Of a stretch of DNA of 64,000 bases, positions 40,561 through 49,482 are shown in pieces. The notes beneath the pieces were generated by a model. It had not been told where the DNA came from. It saw nothing but the letters and a program-made list of their open reading frames with translations, and searched no databases. This stretch comes from Suilimivivens sp964402925 (GTDB taxonomy: Bacteria > Bacillota > Clostridia > Lachnospirales > Lachnospiraceae). Where the stretch lies: positions 1 to 64,000 of the forward strand of contig CAYOED010000007.1 of NCBI GenBank assembly GCA_964402925.1, given 5' to 3'. Positions within the stretch are counted from its first letter, which is position 1; each line of letters begins with the position of its first letter. Position numbers and translations under genes: made by a program.

Positions 40561-42600
40561 TTACTTATTTAAATCAAGTTCGATATCACCAGCGAATACC
40601 TGGTCTTCTTTTCCAAGTGCTCCAGGGATGATGGTGAAGGTATTAGAGATACCATCCTGTGCATCATTGAAAGGAAGCTTGGATACAGAAGATAAGGATG
40701 CTACTGCACCGTGAGTATCGCGTCCATGCATCGGGTTAGCGCCGGGAGCGAAAGGTTGACCTTTCTTACGTCCGTCAGGTGTATTTCCTGTTGCCTTACC
40801 ATAAGTTACGTTAGATGTAATGGTAAGAATGGATGTTGTAGGAACACCGTTTCTGTAAGTGTGGTGTCTTCTGATAGCTGTCATGAACTTGTGAACAACG
40901 TCCTGAGCGATGCTGTCTACGCGGTCATCGTCATTACCATATTTAGGGAACTCGCCGGTTGTCTTGAAGTCAACGATGATACCGTCTTCATCTCTGATAA
41001 CCTCTACCTTAGCATGCTTGATAGCAGATAAGGAGTCAGCCACGATGGAAAGACCTGCAACACCTGTTGCGAAGTAGCGTTTAACATCTCTGTCATGAAG
41101 TGCCATCTCAGCTCTTTCATAGCAGTATTTGTCATGCATATAGTGGATGATATTCAGAGTATTTACATATACATCCGCCTGCCATTCCATCATATCGATG
41201 AACTTGCTGTATACATCATCATAATCAAGCACATCACCTTCAACAGGACGATACTTAGGACCAACCTGTTTCTTGGTAACTTCATCAACACCGCCGTTTA
41301 ACGCGTAAAGCAGACATTTTGCAAGGTTTGCTCTTGCTCCGAAGAACTGCATTTCCTTACCGATTACCATGGAAGATACGCAGCATGCGATACCGTAGTC
41401 ATCACCGTGTGTCACTCTCATCAGGTCATCATTCTCATACTGGATGGAAGAGGTCTGGATAGACATCTTTGCACAGTATTTCTTCCAGTTTTCAGGAAGC
41501 CTTGTAGACCAGAGAACAGTTAAGTTCGGTTCCGGGCTGGGACCTAAGTTGGTAAGTGTATGCAGATAACGGAAGCTCATCTTTGTTACCATAGGACGTC
41601 CGTCAACGCCAACACCGCCGAGGGATTCGGTTACCCATACAGGATCGCCGGCGAAAATCTGGTTGTATTCAGGAGTACGCGCAAATTTTACGCATCTCAG
41701 TTTCATGATGAAGTGATCAACAAATTCCTGGATTTCCTGCTCTGTGAATGTTCCGTTAGCAAGGTCTCTTTCTGCATAGCAGTCAAGGAAAGTGGAAGTA
41801 CGTCCAAGGGACATAGCTGCACCGTTCTGTTCCTTAACAGAACATAAATATCCGAAGTAAGTAGCCTGGATTGCTTCCTTTACGTTGGTAGCAGGTTTGG
41901 AAATATCGCAGCCGTAGGATGCAGCCATTTCCTTCATCATCTTAAGAGCAACCATCTGCTCGGAAAGTTCTTCACGAAGGCGGATAACATCATCAGTCAT
42001 AACGCGTCCTGTGGAATCCTTCTGAGCCTGTTTGTCTTCGATCAGTCTGTCAATACCGTAAAGAGCAACACGTCTGTAGTCGCCGATGATACGTCCGCGT
42101 CCGTAAGCATCCGGAAGACCTGTAATGATATGTGCGGAACGGCATGCTCTCATTTCAGCATTGTAAGCATCAAAACATCCTGCATTGTGTGTCTTTCTGT
42201 GTGTTGAGAAGAATTCACTGATTTCAGGGTCAACTTCATAACCATTGTCAGCGCAAGCTTTTTCAGCCATTCTGATACCGCCGTAAGGCTGGAGAGAACG
42301 CTTGAAAGGCTTATCTGTCTGGAAACCAACGATTTTTTCCTTAGACTTGTCTAAGTAGCCGGGGCCATGTGATGTGATTGTAGATACAACTTTCGTATCC
42401 ATATCAAGAACGCCGCCTGCCTCACGCTCTTTCTTCTGCAAATCAAGCACCATCTGCCATAAGTCTTTTGTGTCCTGTGTAGCTTCAGCTAAGAAGGATT
42501 CGTCACCATCATAAGGATGATAGTTTCTCTGGATGAAGTCGCGTACGTTAACTTCGTTCTCCCACTTGCCGCCTACAAAATCTTTCCATTCTGGTCTCAT
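40561..42600 (-). CDS. pflB: pyruvate formate-lyase catalytic core lacking its radical domain
   Basis: This 679-residue enzyme converts pyruvate and CoA to acetyl-CoA and formate. It has the N-terminal VNVRDFIQRNYHPYDGDESFL, the adjacent active-site cysteines in DDYGIACCVSSMVIG (~residues 405-406) and the C-terminal PFNDAQDGISNTFTIIPGALGKEDQVFAGDIELDLNK. Full-length PFL continues for about 75 more residues with the glycyl radical loop; here the chain stops, and that part is encoded two genes on. The stop is followed by a clean intergenic gap with a new ribosome binding site, so this is not a simple frameshift. It is the first gene of the operon, with a TTGACT/TATAAT promoter. Confidence 0.95.
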   Translation of the reverse strand: MRPEWKDFVGGKWENEVNVRDFIQRNYHPYDGDESFLAEATQDTKDLWQMVLDLQKKEREAGGVLDMDTKVVSTITSHGPGYLDKSKEKIVGFQTDKPFKRSLQPYGGIRMAEKACADNGYEVDPEISEFFSTHRKTHNAGCFDAYNAEMRACRSAHIITGLPDAYGRGRIIGDYRRVALYGIDRLIEDKQAQKDSTGRVMTDDVIRLREELSEQMVALKMMKEMAASYGCDISKPATNVKEAIQATYFGYLCSVKEQNGAAMSLGRTSTFLDCYAERDLANGTFTEQEIQEFVDHFIMKLRCVKFARTPEYNQIFAGDPVWVTESLGGVGVDGRPMVTKMSFRYLHTLTNLGPSPEPNLTVLWSTRLPENWKKYCAKMSIQTSSIQYENDDLMRVTHGDDYGIACCVSSMVIGKEMQFFGARANLAKCLLYALNGGVDEVTKKQVGPKYRPVEGDVLDYDDVYSKFIDMMEWQADVYVNTLNIIHYMHDKYCYERAEMALHDRDVKRYFATGVAGLSIVADSLSAIKHAKVEVIRDEDGIIVDFKTTGEFPKYGNDDDRVDSIAQDVVHKFMTAIRRHHTYRNGVPTTSILTITSNVTYGKATGNTPDGRKKGQPFAPGANPMHGRDTHGAVASLSSVSKLPFNDAQDGISNTFTIIPGALGKEDQVFAGDIELDLNK

Positions 42601-42670
42601 TTTGTGTAAGCCTCCTATTAAAATAATTTTATTTATTTGTGCATAAAAATTATGCTATTACCGTACCATC

Positions 42671-42700
42671 ATTATATGTTAGAATATCATTTACAGTCAA
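42671..42700 (-). promoter_or_regulatory. promoter of the split pfl operon
   Basis: On the minus strand TTGACT (42695-42700), 18 bases, TATAAT (42671-42676). The leader to the pfl ATG is ~65 nt and AT-rich, with AGGAGG nine bases before the ATG. No clear Rex or Fnr site was recognised. Confidence 0.7.
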
Positions 42701-42801
42701 GGCAAAGAGTGTACTTTTTTATGAACAAAGTACGGATTTTAGGGAAATTTTATATTTTTTTTGTAAAAAATGTTCAGTATTGGCGGAAGATGTGTTTAGG
42801 C

Positions 42802-42830
42802 TTGTCAGAAGATGGACAAAGTATTATACT
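42802..42830 (+). promoter_or_regulatory. promoter of the DUF1858 gene
   Basis: TTGTCA (42802-42807), 17 bases, TATACT (42825-42830), followed by AGAAGGAGG before the ATG at 42891. The gene is divergent from pfl, with ~100 bp between the two promoters. Confidence 0.7.
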
Positions 42831-42890
42831 ATAAAAGCGCAGATGTAAGATCTGTCATAAAATGTATACAATAGAAGGAGGTTATCTATT

Positions 42891-43082
42891 ATGGCACAGA
42901 TTACCAAAGACATGACAATAGGCGAGATTTTAAATACCAATCCGAATGTTGCACCAATCCTCATGGAAGCAGGCATGCACTGCCTTGGCTGTCCTTCTGC
43001 ACAGGCTGAAAGCCTTGAGGAAGCCGCTATGGTTCATGGCATGGATATAAATGATCTGATGGCTAAGATCGAAGCAATCTGA
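42891..43082 (+). CDS. DUF1858 small redox-disulfide protein
   Basis: This 63-residue protein is of the DUF1858 / hybrid-cluster-associated disulfide type: DMTIGEILNTNPNVAPILMEAGMHCLGCPSAQAESLEEAAMVHGMDINDLMAKI. The CLGCP motif supplies two cysteines for a disulfide or metal site. Related domains occur alone or fused to redox enzymes in anaerobes. Divergent transcription from the pfl operon suggests shared anaerobic control, but the partner is unknown. Confidence 0.85.
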   Translation: MAQITKDMTIGEILNTNPNVAPILMEAGMHCLGCPSAQAESLEEAAMVHGMDINDLMAKIEAI

Positions 43083-43112
43083 TTCCGCCAGCAGAATTTT
43101 AAGTTATAAGGA

Positions 43113-43135
43113 AAGCCGGGCATCTTGCCCGGCTT
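43113..43135. terminator. bidirectional terminator between DUF1858 gene and nhaC
   Basis: AAGCCGGGC (43113-43121)/GCCCGGCTT (43127-43135), followed by ATTTTAT on the plus strand. It serves two convergent genes. Confidence 0.8.
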
Positions 43136-43151
43136 ATTTTATGGAATATGT

Positions 43152-44771
43152 TTATGCCAAGTCTTTCTCGCGGCTGCGCCCTTTTATGACAAACAGGCAG
43201 ATTAAAAGCAAAACAATGCCAACCGGAAGCGGTACCCATGGATTTTGCACAAAACCTGCAACGATATATGTGACAAAGGAAACCGCTGCAACCAAAAGTG
43301 CATAGGGCAGCTGAGTGGAAACATGGTTTACGTGATTACACTGAGCGCCGGCGCTTGCCATGATGGTGGTATCCGAAATAGGCGAACAGTGATCTCCGCA
43401 TACAGCGCCTGCCATACATGCAGAAATGGAAATAATCATCAGCTGAGGATTTGAATTGGCAAAAACCGCAACTACGATAGGAATCAATATACCAAAGGTA
43501 CCCCATGACGTTCCGGTGGAAAATGCCAGGAAGCATCCTACAAGGAAAATAATAGCGGGCAGGAGCATCATCAGACCTCCGGCGCTCTTTTCCATTGCGC
43601 CTGCCACGAACACGGCAGCTCCCAGACTGTCAGTCATTGCTTTTAAAGTCCAGGCAAAAGTCAGGATCAAAATCGCAGGCACCATTGCCTTAAAGCCGGA
43701 AGGCAGGCACTCCATACATTCGCTAAAAGAAAGCACCCGTCTGATCAGATAAATAATAATAGTAAGCAGCATTGCAAATATGCTTCCAAGGGCAAGTCCG
43801 ACAGAAGCGTCTGAATTGGAAAAAGCAGATACAAATCCTTCGCCCTGGAAGAAACCGCCGGTATAAATCATGCCGATCACACAGCATATGATCAACATGA
43901 TGATGGGAATTACCAAATCAATCACTTTTCCCTTTGAGCTTTTTGGTTCCGCCTCTTTATCAGATGCCTCTTTCCCTGAAGTAAACAAATCCCCATTCAG
44001 TGCATTCTTTTCATGAGTACGCATAGAACCAAAGTCAATATTCAGAAGGACGATGGTTATCATCATCACAATAGTAAGCAAGGCATAATAATTGTAGGGA
44101 ATCGCTCTGATAAAAATAGAAAATCCATCTTCCCCCTCAACAAATCCGGACACAGCAGCTGCCCAGGAAGAAATGGGCGCTATGATGCACACAGGGGCCG
44201 CCGTGGCATCTATCAGGTAGGCAAGTTTTGCCCGCGAAACCTTGTGTTCGTCCGTCACGGGGCGCATAACGCTGCCTACAGTCAGACAATTAAAATAATC
44301 ATCTATGAAAATAAGAACTCCCAGCGCTATCGTAGCAAGCTGGGCGCCTGCACGGGTCTTGATTTTCTCTTTGGCAAAATGCCCAAAGGCTGCCGAACCC
44401 CCGGCGCGGTTCATGAGACTTACCATCGCACCTAAGACTACCAGAAAGATCAGGATACCTACATTATAACTATCAGACAGTACCGCTATATATCCATCAT
44501 TGAAAATGTGGTTAAAAGTGCCTTCAAATGAAAAGCCGGAATAAAATAATCCTCCCACAAGAATGCCCACGAACAGAGAACTGTAAACCTCTTTGGTAAT
44601 AAGGGCAAGCACAATTGCGATGATAGGAGGTACAAGCGCCCAGAAGGTGGCATACATGGAAGGTGTCTGCGCAGCCTCTTCCTCTGCGGCAAGCGTAATC
44701 ATGGGTGCCAGCAGGAAGCAAAGTGAAAGAACCGATGCTCCTGCAAGCAGTCCGCGTTTTATTTTTTTCAT
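43152..44771 (-). CDS. Na+/H+ antiporter, NhaC family
   Basis: This ~539-residue transporter has about twelve membrane helices and conserved NhaC-type segments: LIFIDDYFNCLTVGSVMRPVTDEHKVSRAKLAYLIDATAAPVCIIAPISSWAAAVSGFV, FSTGTSWGTFGILIPIVVAVF and AVCGDHCSPISDTTIMASAGAQCNHVNHVSTQLPYAL. NhaC-type proteins exchange Na+ (or organic cations) for protons. An N-terminal signal-like segment (LLAGASVLSLCFLLAPMITLA) precedes the first core helix. I start at 44771 because AAAGGAGC lies seven bases upstream. Its function would fit a cell using Na+ for ATP synthesis. Confidence 0.88.
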   Translation of the reverse strand: MKKIKRGLLAGASVLSLCFLLAPMITLAAEEEAAQTPSMYATFWALVPPIIAIVLALITKEVYSSLFVGILVGGLFYSGFSFEGTFNHIFNDGYIAVLSDSYNVGILIFLVVLGAMVSLMNRAGGSAAFGHFAKEKIKTRAGAQLATIALGVLIFIDDYFNCLTVGSVMRPVTDEHKVSRAKLAYLIDATAAPVCIIAPISSWAAAVSGFVEGEDGFSIFIRAIPYNYYALLTIVMMITIVLLNIDFGSMRTHEKNALNGDLFTSGKEASDKEAEPKSSKGKVIDLVIPIIMLIICCVIGMIYTGGFFQGEGFVSAFSNSDASVGLALGSIFAMLLTIIIYLIRRVLSFSECMECLPSGFKAMVPAILILTFAWTLKAMTDSLGAAVFVAGAMEKSAGGLMMLLPAIIFLVGCFLAFSTGTSWGTFGILIPIVVAVFANSNPQLMIISISACMAGAVCGDHCSPISDTTIMASAGAQCNHVNHVSTQLPYALLVAAVSFVTYIVAGFVQNPWVPLPVGIVLLLICLFVIKGRSREKDLA

Positions 44772-44840
44772 AGTTTGGCTCCTTTCTTTAGTAAACAATT
44801 TATTTTATCATTAAATAATGACAAACACAATAACAAAACA

Positions 44841-44861
44841 GGCAGCCCCTAATGGGCTGCC
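44841..44861 (-). terminator. terminator of mecA
   Basis: GGCAGCCC (44841-44848) pairs with GGGCTGCC (44854-44861), and the minus-strand reading continues TGTTTTGTTATTG. It lies 19 bp after the mecA stop codon. Confidence 0.75.
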
Positions 44862-44879
44862 TTAGCTCCGAATCTGATT

Positions 44880-45680
44880 CTATATGCAGGATAATGACTG
44901 CAGTGCAGTATTTTGAATGATTGGCTCAAAATGTTCTTGCAGATATGCCTCGGAAGCAGGCACTGATTTGATAATCGTTCCGTACTCCGAAAGGACGTTG
45001 CAGACTTTGTTGAAATCGACCGGTGTATGATCACTTTTAGAAAGAACTAGTATATATGAGCCGTCTTTTTGCTTGTATAAAGAGTTCGTACCGTTATAAA
45101 AATCAGACAGTACATGTGCCGACCCGATAATCTCTCGCAGCGAGCGGAAAGAATAAAGCTTGGTGAGTTCCGCAGGAACCGGGGTATCGGAGAGTTTTTT
45201 CTGCAGGGCATTCTTGAAAGAACGCTTGGCGCTTTCTATATCCGCGCTGCTTTCACCGGCGGAAGAGGTTCCTTCGGAAGATATGTTTCCCGTTTTCGTG
45301 TTTTGGATTTTCTTGAACAGATCAAGAACTTCATCTGCGCCTTCCGCAATGGTATCGAGAACATCACCTAAAGTATTGTCTTCTTCGTGAACAGATGGAG
45401 CAAACTTTGAAAAACGGGTATCAAGTTCATCAGGATCTTCCACCTTGGTGATGATCAGGACGATACACTCGGAATTCAAAGGAATCGCTTCTATCATTAA
45501 TGGGATGTCTTCTGCCTCAAATCCGAATTCAAAAGATGCCTGCTGCATCATATCACGGAATAAATCTTTGGCTTTTTCGGTACCATAAGCAAGTTCGCTG
45601 AGTTTCAATTCCCTGTCAGCCAGATCTTCTCTGGTGAGGGTACAGCGGATCTGATGATCGTTAACTTTTTCTATTTTCAT
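44880..45680 (-). CDS. mecA: adaptor protein MecA
   Basis: This 266-residue adaptor has the N-terminal domain MKIEKVNDHQIRCTLTREDLADRELKLSELAYGTEKAKDLFRDMMQQA, which recruits substrates, a low-complexity linker (~95-150) and a C-terminal domain (LYSFRSLREIIGSAHVLSDFYNGTNSLYKQKDGSYILVLSKS) that docks on ClpC. MecA targets regulators and misfolded proteins to ClpCP. It is a single-gene unit between a terminator and a promoter overlapped by an inverted repeat. Confidence 0.88.
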   Translation of the reverse strand: MKIEKVNDHQIRCTLTREDLADRELKLSELAYGTEKAKDLFRDMMQQASFEFGFEAEDIPLMIEAIPLNSECIVLIITKVEDPDELDTRFSKFAPSVHEEDNTLGDVLDTIAEGADEVLDLFKKIQNTKTGNISSEGTSSAGESSADIESAKRSFKNALQKKLSDTPVPAELTKLYSFRSLREIIGSAHVLSDFYNGTNSLYKQKDGSYILVLSKSDHTPVDFNKVCNVLSEYGTIIKSVPASEAYLQEHFEPIIQNTALQSLSCI

Positions 45681-45742
45681 ATTATTTTCACATCCTTACT
45701 ATTAAGATACTGTTATCCTGCCGTTTGGTGACACTCGCAGTC

Positions 45743-45781
45743 ACTTAAATTTATATTATACTTTGTGTGAATTTAAGTCAA
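45743..45781 (-). promoter_or_regulatory. mecA promoter overlapped by a 9-bp inverted repeat
   Basis: On the minus strand TTGACT (45776-45781) and TATAAT (45755-45760) are 15 bases apart; a TAATAT 17 bases away is an alternative. A perfect inverted repeat ACTTAAATT (45743-45751)/AATTTAAGT (45770-45778) brackets the -10 region, spaced like a repressor operator. The binding protein is unknown. Confidence 0.5.
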
Positions 45782-46315
45782 TAGGACAGAAAAACAGTTT
45801 AAAAAAATTTAATAAACTACCCATTTTTTTACTTTTTTAAAGGTTTTTGTTAAAAATAAATAAAAAATTATGGAATTATCTTGATAATTTTGGCAATAAA
45901 TGCTATGCTCAGTTCCGTAAGATGCTTCCGGATAAATCCTGTATCGGGAGGAGGCATAATTTTTGAACATTTTATTTATACGAATCTAAGCAAATTTAAT
46001 CAAGGAAGTCCATGCCAAAGCGCATCTGCATCCCCGCATATGACCGCTTGGGCTGGCGCCATCTATTGATGTCTAACAGGCTTCGTGCCTGTCGCGAGTC
46101 TTTCTATAGTTTTTCAACTGTTATAATTCACCTAATTAGAAATTCGCAGCGGTAGTTTATTTTAGATACGTATCCGGCATCTTATCTGTTTTTATTATCG
46201 TCATTAATAAAAAAACTATAATCAGTTTTGAATTTTATTTATCTTTTTGACATGACATATCACGGAATCCTTTTGGAATTTGTCAAAAAATGATTCAAAA
46301 CAGATGGGAGAAAAA
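45782..46315. other. 534-bp AT-rich intergenic region without a confident gene
   Basis: The first part is very AT-rich. From 46013 a plus-strand frame MPKRICIPAYDRLGWRHLLMSN... of 46 codons follows AAGGAAG, but its composition differs from nearby genes and I do not trust it. CAGGCTTCGTGCCTG (46079-46093) forms a small hairpin. Confidence 0.4.
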
Positions 46316-46534
46316 ATGGCTTTGACGCAAAACACAAATCCCGTTTCTCTTAAGCCCCAGCTTGAACAGATGGAGAAGGAAGGTGTTATACTGTACCTAA
46401 ACGGCGTTCCGTCCACTACGGAGTACATTATGAAGAATTGTGTGAATGAGGATACAATGTATATGCCAGACTATGTGATTGATGAAAACGGGAAGATAAA
46501 AGAAATCCGGTATGATCGGATATTCCATAATTAA
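46316..46534 (+). CDS. small hypothetical protein
   Basis: This 72-residue soluble protein reads MALTQNTNPVSLKPQLEQMEKEGVILYLNGVPSTTEYIMKNCVNEDTMYMPDYVIDENGKIKEIRYDRI. I choose ATG 46316 because GGGAG is five bases upstream; the longer frame from 46280 lacks such a site. The YVIDENGKIKEIRYDRI end looks like a beta hairpin. I do not recognise the family. A long hairpin follows its stop codon. Confidence 0.5.
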   Translation: MALTQNTNPVSLKPQLEQMEKEGVILYLNGVPSTTEYIMKNCVNEDTMYMPDYVIDENGKIKEIRYDRIFHN

Positions 46535-46548
46535 CGCCCCTATCTAAG

Positions 46549-46650
46549 CACGCCGGGAACCGATTAGCTACACGAATGTTCCTGCCAACAGAAAGCCCCT
46601 TATAATATAGTAATAAAGCAACAGGAATATTCCGGTTCCTTATCGGCGTG
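46549..46650 (+). repeat. 102-bp imperfect hairpin
   Basis: CACGCCG-GGAACC (46549-46561) pairs with GGTTCC...CGGCGTG (46634-46650), and inside it GAATGTTCCTG (46574-46584) pairs with CAGGAATATTC (46622-46632). A separate CCGGC/GCCGG hairpin follows at 46658-46670. It may be a terminator or mRNA stabiliser of the upstream small gene, or a palindromic repeat element. Confidence 0.65.
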
Positions 46651-46753
46651 AAATATACCGGCAATGCCGGAAGAAAATGTTATAAAAAGTCAAAATCGGT
46701 AATGACGGTGTGAAAATAGTCTGCTATAATATAGGACGATTGGAGGTTACAGG

Positions 46754-48451
46754 ATGAAGAAAAAAATAATACCTGTTCTGATAGCAATCGTCCTTATTAT
46801 AGTAATTGCAGGCGTAAGCTTCGGAGCAAAGATATTGGAAAGATATTCCTACACAAAAGAACGCGCTGACCTTAATGCCTATTTTGGCATGTCGGGGGAT
46901 GGAGATGTGGCAATCGTACTGCAGAATGAAATAATTGAAGAGAGAGCACGTCTGTTTGACGGCGTTTATTACCTGGATTTAAATACGGTTCATAAATATT
47001 TTAATGACCGTTTCTATGAAGATAAAAGCGAGGGTCTTTTACTCTATACGCTTCCGGATGGTATTATCCGCACGGTTACAGGAAGCAATGAGGTGACAGA
47101 CAAGAGCGGAACCCAGTCGCTGGCATACCAGCCGGCACGATACGAAGGGGAGACTTTATACGTTGCAATAGATTATGTGAAACAGTACACCAATTTCGCC
47201 TATGAAGGGTTTACAGAGCCGAATCGTCTCCAGATTTACACCAGCTGGGAAGAGCGTCAGACCGCTGAAGTCAAGAAAGATACTGCGGTAAGAATCTTGG
47301 GCGGTGTGAAGAGTGAAATCCTCGAGGATGTCCATGCCGGAGACAAGGTAATTCTCCTCGAACAGATGGAGACCTGGAGCAAAGTCAAGACGGCGGACTC
47401 CGTAATCGGCTATATAGAGAACAAGCGGCTTGAGGAAGCCAGAGCGGAACTTCCCATTCCGGTTACTGATTATGAGGAGCCTGAATACACCAGCCTTACA
47501 AGGGATCATAAAATTAATCTGGGTTGGCATGTGATAGCCGGAGTGGCAGGTAATGACACCATCGATGCGATGACTGCCCAGACAAAAGGGCTCAACGTCA
47601 TCTCACCTACATGGTTCAAGCTTAGTGATAATGAAGGCAACTTTACCAGCTTTGCAAGTCAGGGCTATGTGGACAAGGCTCATGGGATGGGACTTGAAGT
47701 GTGGGCGCTTGTTGAAAATATTGAATATAAAGACAGCATTGATATGTACGAAATTCTTTCCTCCACAACCACCAGAGCAAAACTGATCGATGGTCTGGTA
47801 AATACCGCGCTCACTTATGGACTTGACGGAATCAACGTGGATTTTGAGCAGATCAGTATGGACTGCGGAGAACACTATATAGAATTTATCCGGGAATTGT
47901 CCATTCCCTGCCGTGCAAACGGCATCGTTCTTTCGGTGGACAATTATGTTCCTACCGGATATACCGATCATTACGACAGAGAAGAACAGGGCGTGGTCGC
48001 CGACTATGTAATCATCATGGGATATGATGAACACTATGCCGGAAGCCCGGAGGCAGGCAGCGTTGCATCTATCAACTTCGTTGAGGAGGGCATCCAAAAA
48101 ACGGTTGCACAGGTTCCTGCCAATAAAGTAATCAACGCAGTTCCGTTCTATACCAGAATCTGGGAAACAAAAGACGGTCAGCTCAGCAGCCAAGCGGTAG
48201 GAATGGAAATGGCGGAGGAATACATCAGCGCCCACAACATCCAGACTGAATGGGATGATGAAACCTGTCAGAATTACGGGGAGTACTCAGATGGCGTAAG
48301 CTTATTCCAGGTATGGCTGGAAGATGAAAAGTCCCTAGAGGTAAAACTGAACATTATGGAAAAATATCAGATAGGCGGAGTGGCAAGCTGGAGACTTGGT
48401 TTTGAAAAACCTGAAATATGGGATATAATTGAAGCATATCTGGCACGATAA
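46754..48451 (+). CDS. GH18 family glycoside hydrolase with SH3-like domain
   Basis: This 565-residue exported protein has an N-terminal membrane anchor (~4-25) and a region ~40-170 like the copper amine oxidase N-terminal fold (RLFDGVYYLDLNTVHKYFNDRFYED). A bacterial SH3-like domain (~172-232, TAVRILGG..SEILEDVHAGDKVILLEQMETWSKVKT) and a GH18 domain (~255-563) follow. The catalytic motif is D358-GINV-D363-F-E365. Related proteins (SleL/YaaH type) cut N-acetylglucosamine bonds in peptidoglycan or spore cortex. GGAGG precedes the ATG. It stands alone with a strong terminator. Confidence 0.88.
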   Translation: MKKKIIPVLIAIVLIIVIAGVSFGAKILERYSYTKERADLNAYFGMSGDGDVAIVLQNEIIEERARLFDGVYYLDLNTVHKYFNDRFYEDKSEGLLLYTLPDGIIRTVTGSNEVTDKSGTQSLAYQPARYEGETLYVAIDYVKQYTNFAYEGFTEPNRLQIYTSWEERQTAEVKKDTAVRILGGVKSEILEDVHAGDKVILLEQMETWSKVKTADSVIGYIENKRLEEARAELPIPVTDYEEPEYTSLTRDHKINLGWHVIAGVAGNDTIDAMTAQTKGLNVISPTWFKLSDNEGNFTSFASQGYVDKAHGMGLEVWALVENIEYKDSIDMYEILSSTTTRAKLIDGLVNTALTYGLDGINVDFEQISMDCGEHYIEFIRELSIPCRANGIVLSVDNYVPTGYTDHYDREEQGVVADYVIIMGYDEHYAGSPEAGSVASINFVEEGIQKTVAQVPANKVINAVPFYTRIWETKDGQLSSQAVGMEMAEEYISAHNIQTEWDDETCQNYGEYSDGVSLFQVWLEDEKSLEVKLNIMEKYQIGGVASWRLGFEKPEIWDIIEAYLAR

Positions 48452-48480
48452 AATTTCATACCTTGAACTAGTTTTAAAAC

Positions 48481-48518
48481 AACGGGTTGGAAGTTTTTAA
48501 ATAAGCTTCCAGCCCGTT
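48481..48518 (+). terminator. terminator of the GH18 gene
   Basis: AACGGGTTGGAAG (48481-48493) pairs with CTTCCAGCCCGTT (48506-48518), with one G-T pair, and is followed by TTG. The HTH gene on the other strand ends 17 bp away and may share it. Confidence 0.8.
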
Positions 48519-48534
48519 TTGCGTCGGCGTTAGT

Positions 48535-48756
48535 TTAATCCTGTTTCTCCTTGTCTCTCTGAAATTCCAGTATATCTCCCGGTTGGCAGTCCAGCACATC
48601 GCAGATTGCGTTTAATGTGGAAAATCTGATTGCACTCACTTTCCCCGTCTTGATATTGGAAAGATTCACATTTGCGATTCCAACCTTTTCTGCCAATTCA
48701 TTCAGGGATATCTTCCGATCTGCCATCACACGGTCTAATCTTAATATAATCGCCAT
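48535..48756 (-). CDS. small XRE-family regulator (YozG-like)
   Basis: This 73-residue HTH protein reads MAIILRLDRVMADRKISLNELAEKVGIANVNLSNIKTGKVSAIRFSTLNAICDVLDCQPGDILEF, nearly all helix-turn-helix. AGGAGG nine bases before ATG 48756 decides this start over a longer frame. Small regulators of this type are commonly paired with DUF2975 membrane proteins, as here (16 bp downstream of one). It probably controls this two-gene operon. Confidence 0.85.
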   Translation of the reverse strand: MAIILRLDRVMADRKISLNELAEKVGIANVNLSNIKTGKVSAIRFSTLNAICDVLDCQPGDILEFQRDKEKQD

Positions 48757-48772
48757 CTCTACATGCCTCCTT

Positions 48773-49312
48773 TTATAATGTTTCATCTGACTGCCTTTGA
48801 AGTTCACATCCATATTCAAAAATATGGATCACGCACCAAAACGCAATCGCTACGATAATCCCTATTCCCACGGAGCTGCTCACAATAAGAAGCGTTGCCA
48901 ATACGAAAACGACCTTTAAGTTTTTTATGACAGAAGCTTGGAAGGGAGAATAACTTTCACGCATTTCCTTAAACACCTTACCCACAAAATGAATCAGCAC
49001 AGCAGTACAGATCAGCATTGCGCCCATCGCAATTATTTCTGCACCAATGGTAGTAGCAAAATCACCTTGCTCAAACAGATTACGCATCAATGTTCCTTCA
49101 AGAAAATCCAAGTCATCCATCTGCAACTCACCGGCGGCAATCAGTTCCTCAAATATTCTGTTAATCTGTTTACTCGCTCCCACCATAATGATTCCTGCCA
49201 GAATTGTAATAACAGACATCACAATGCAAAAAATTTTAGCAATGTTCGTTACAATTACTCCCGTATTACTTGTTTTTTGAATTTTTTCAATAATTGTTCT
49301 TTCTTCTTTCAT
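48773..49312 (-). CDS. DUF2975 membrane protein
   Basis: This 179-residue protein has four membrane helices. A DUF2975-like pattern follows the third helix (YSPFQASVIKNLKVVFVLATLLIVSSS) and the end reads WCVIHIFEYGCELQRQSDETL. Start 49312 has GAGGA eight bases upstream. Its function is unknown. The genetic pairing with a small XRE regulator is characteristic of the family. Confidence 0.82.
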   Translation of the reverse strand: MKEERTIIEKIQKTSNTGVIVTNIAKIFCIVMSVITILAGIIMVGASKQINRIFEELIAAGELQMDDLDFLEGTLMRNLFEQGDFATTIGAEIIAMGAMLICTAVLIHFVGKVFKEMRESYSPFQASVIKNLKVVFVLATLLIVSSSVGIGIIVAIAFWCVIHIFEYGCELQRQSDETL

Positions 49313-49482
49313 TTTCACTTTCCTCACTCTCATGTTTTTTTATTTCAGGTTTCTATTTCAGGCTGCATGCATTTATCACCTTCTATGATGCTATCATAAT
49401 CCATGTTTTTACGTTTGTCAATACATTTTTAATGTTTATCATTAATTATTTTATTTTCCCTATTAAACGTCACTTTTAAAAA

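Noticed and set aside
42601..42890. Plus-strand frames at 42637-42848
   Set aside because: They overlap two divergent promoters and have no ribosome binding site or domain.
46013..46153. 46-codon plus-strand frame starting MPKRICIPAYDRLGW
   Set aside because: It has a weak AAGGAAG site but unlike-gene composition and no known relative; left as a note in the intergenic entry.
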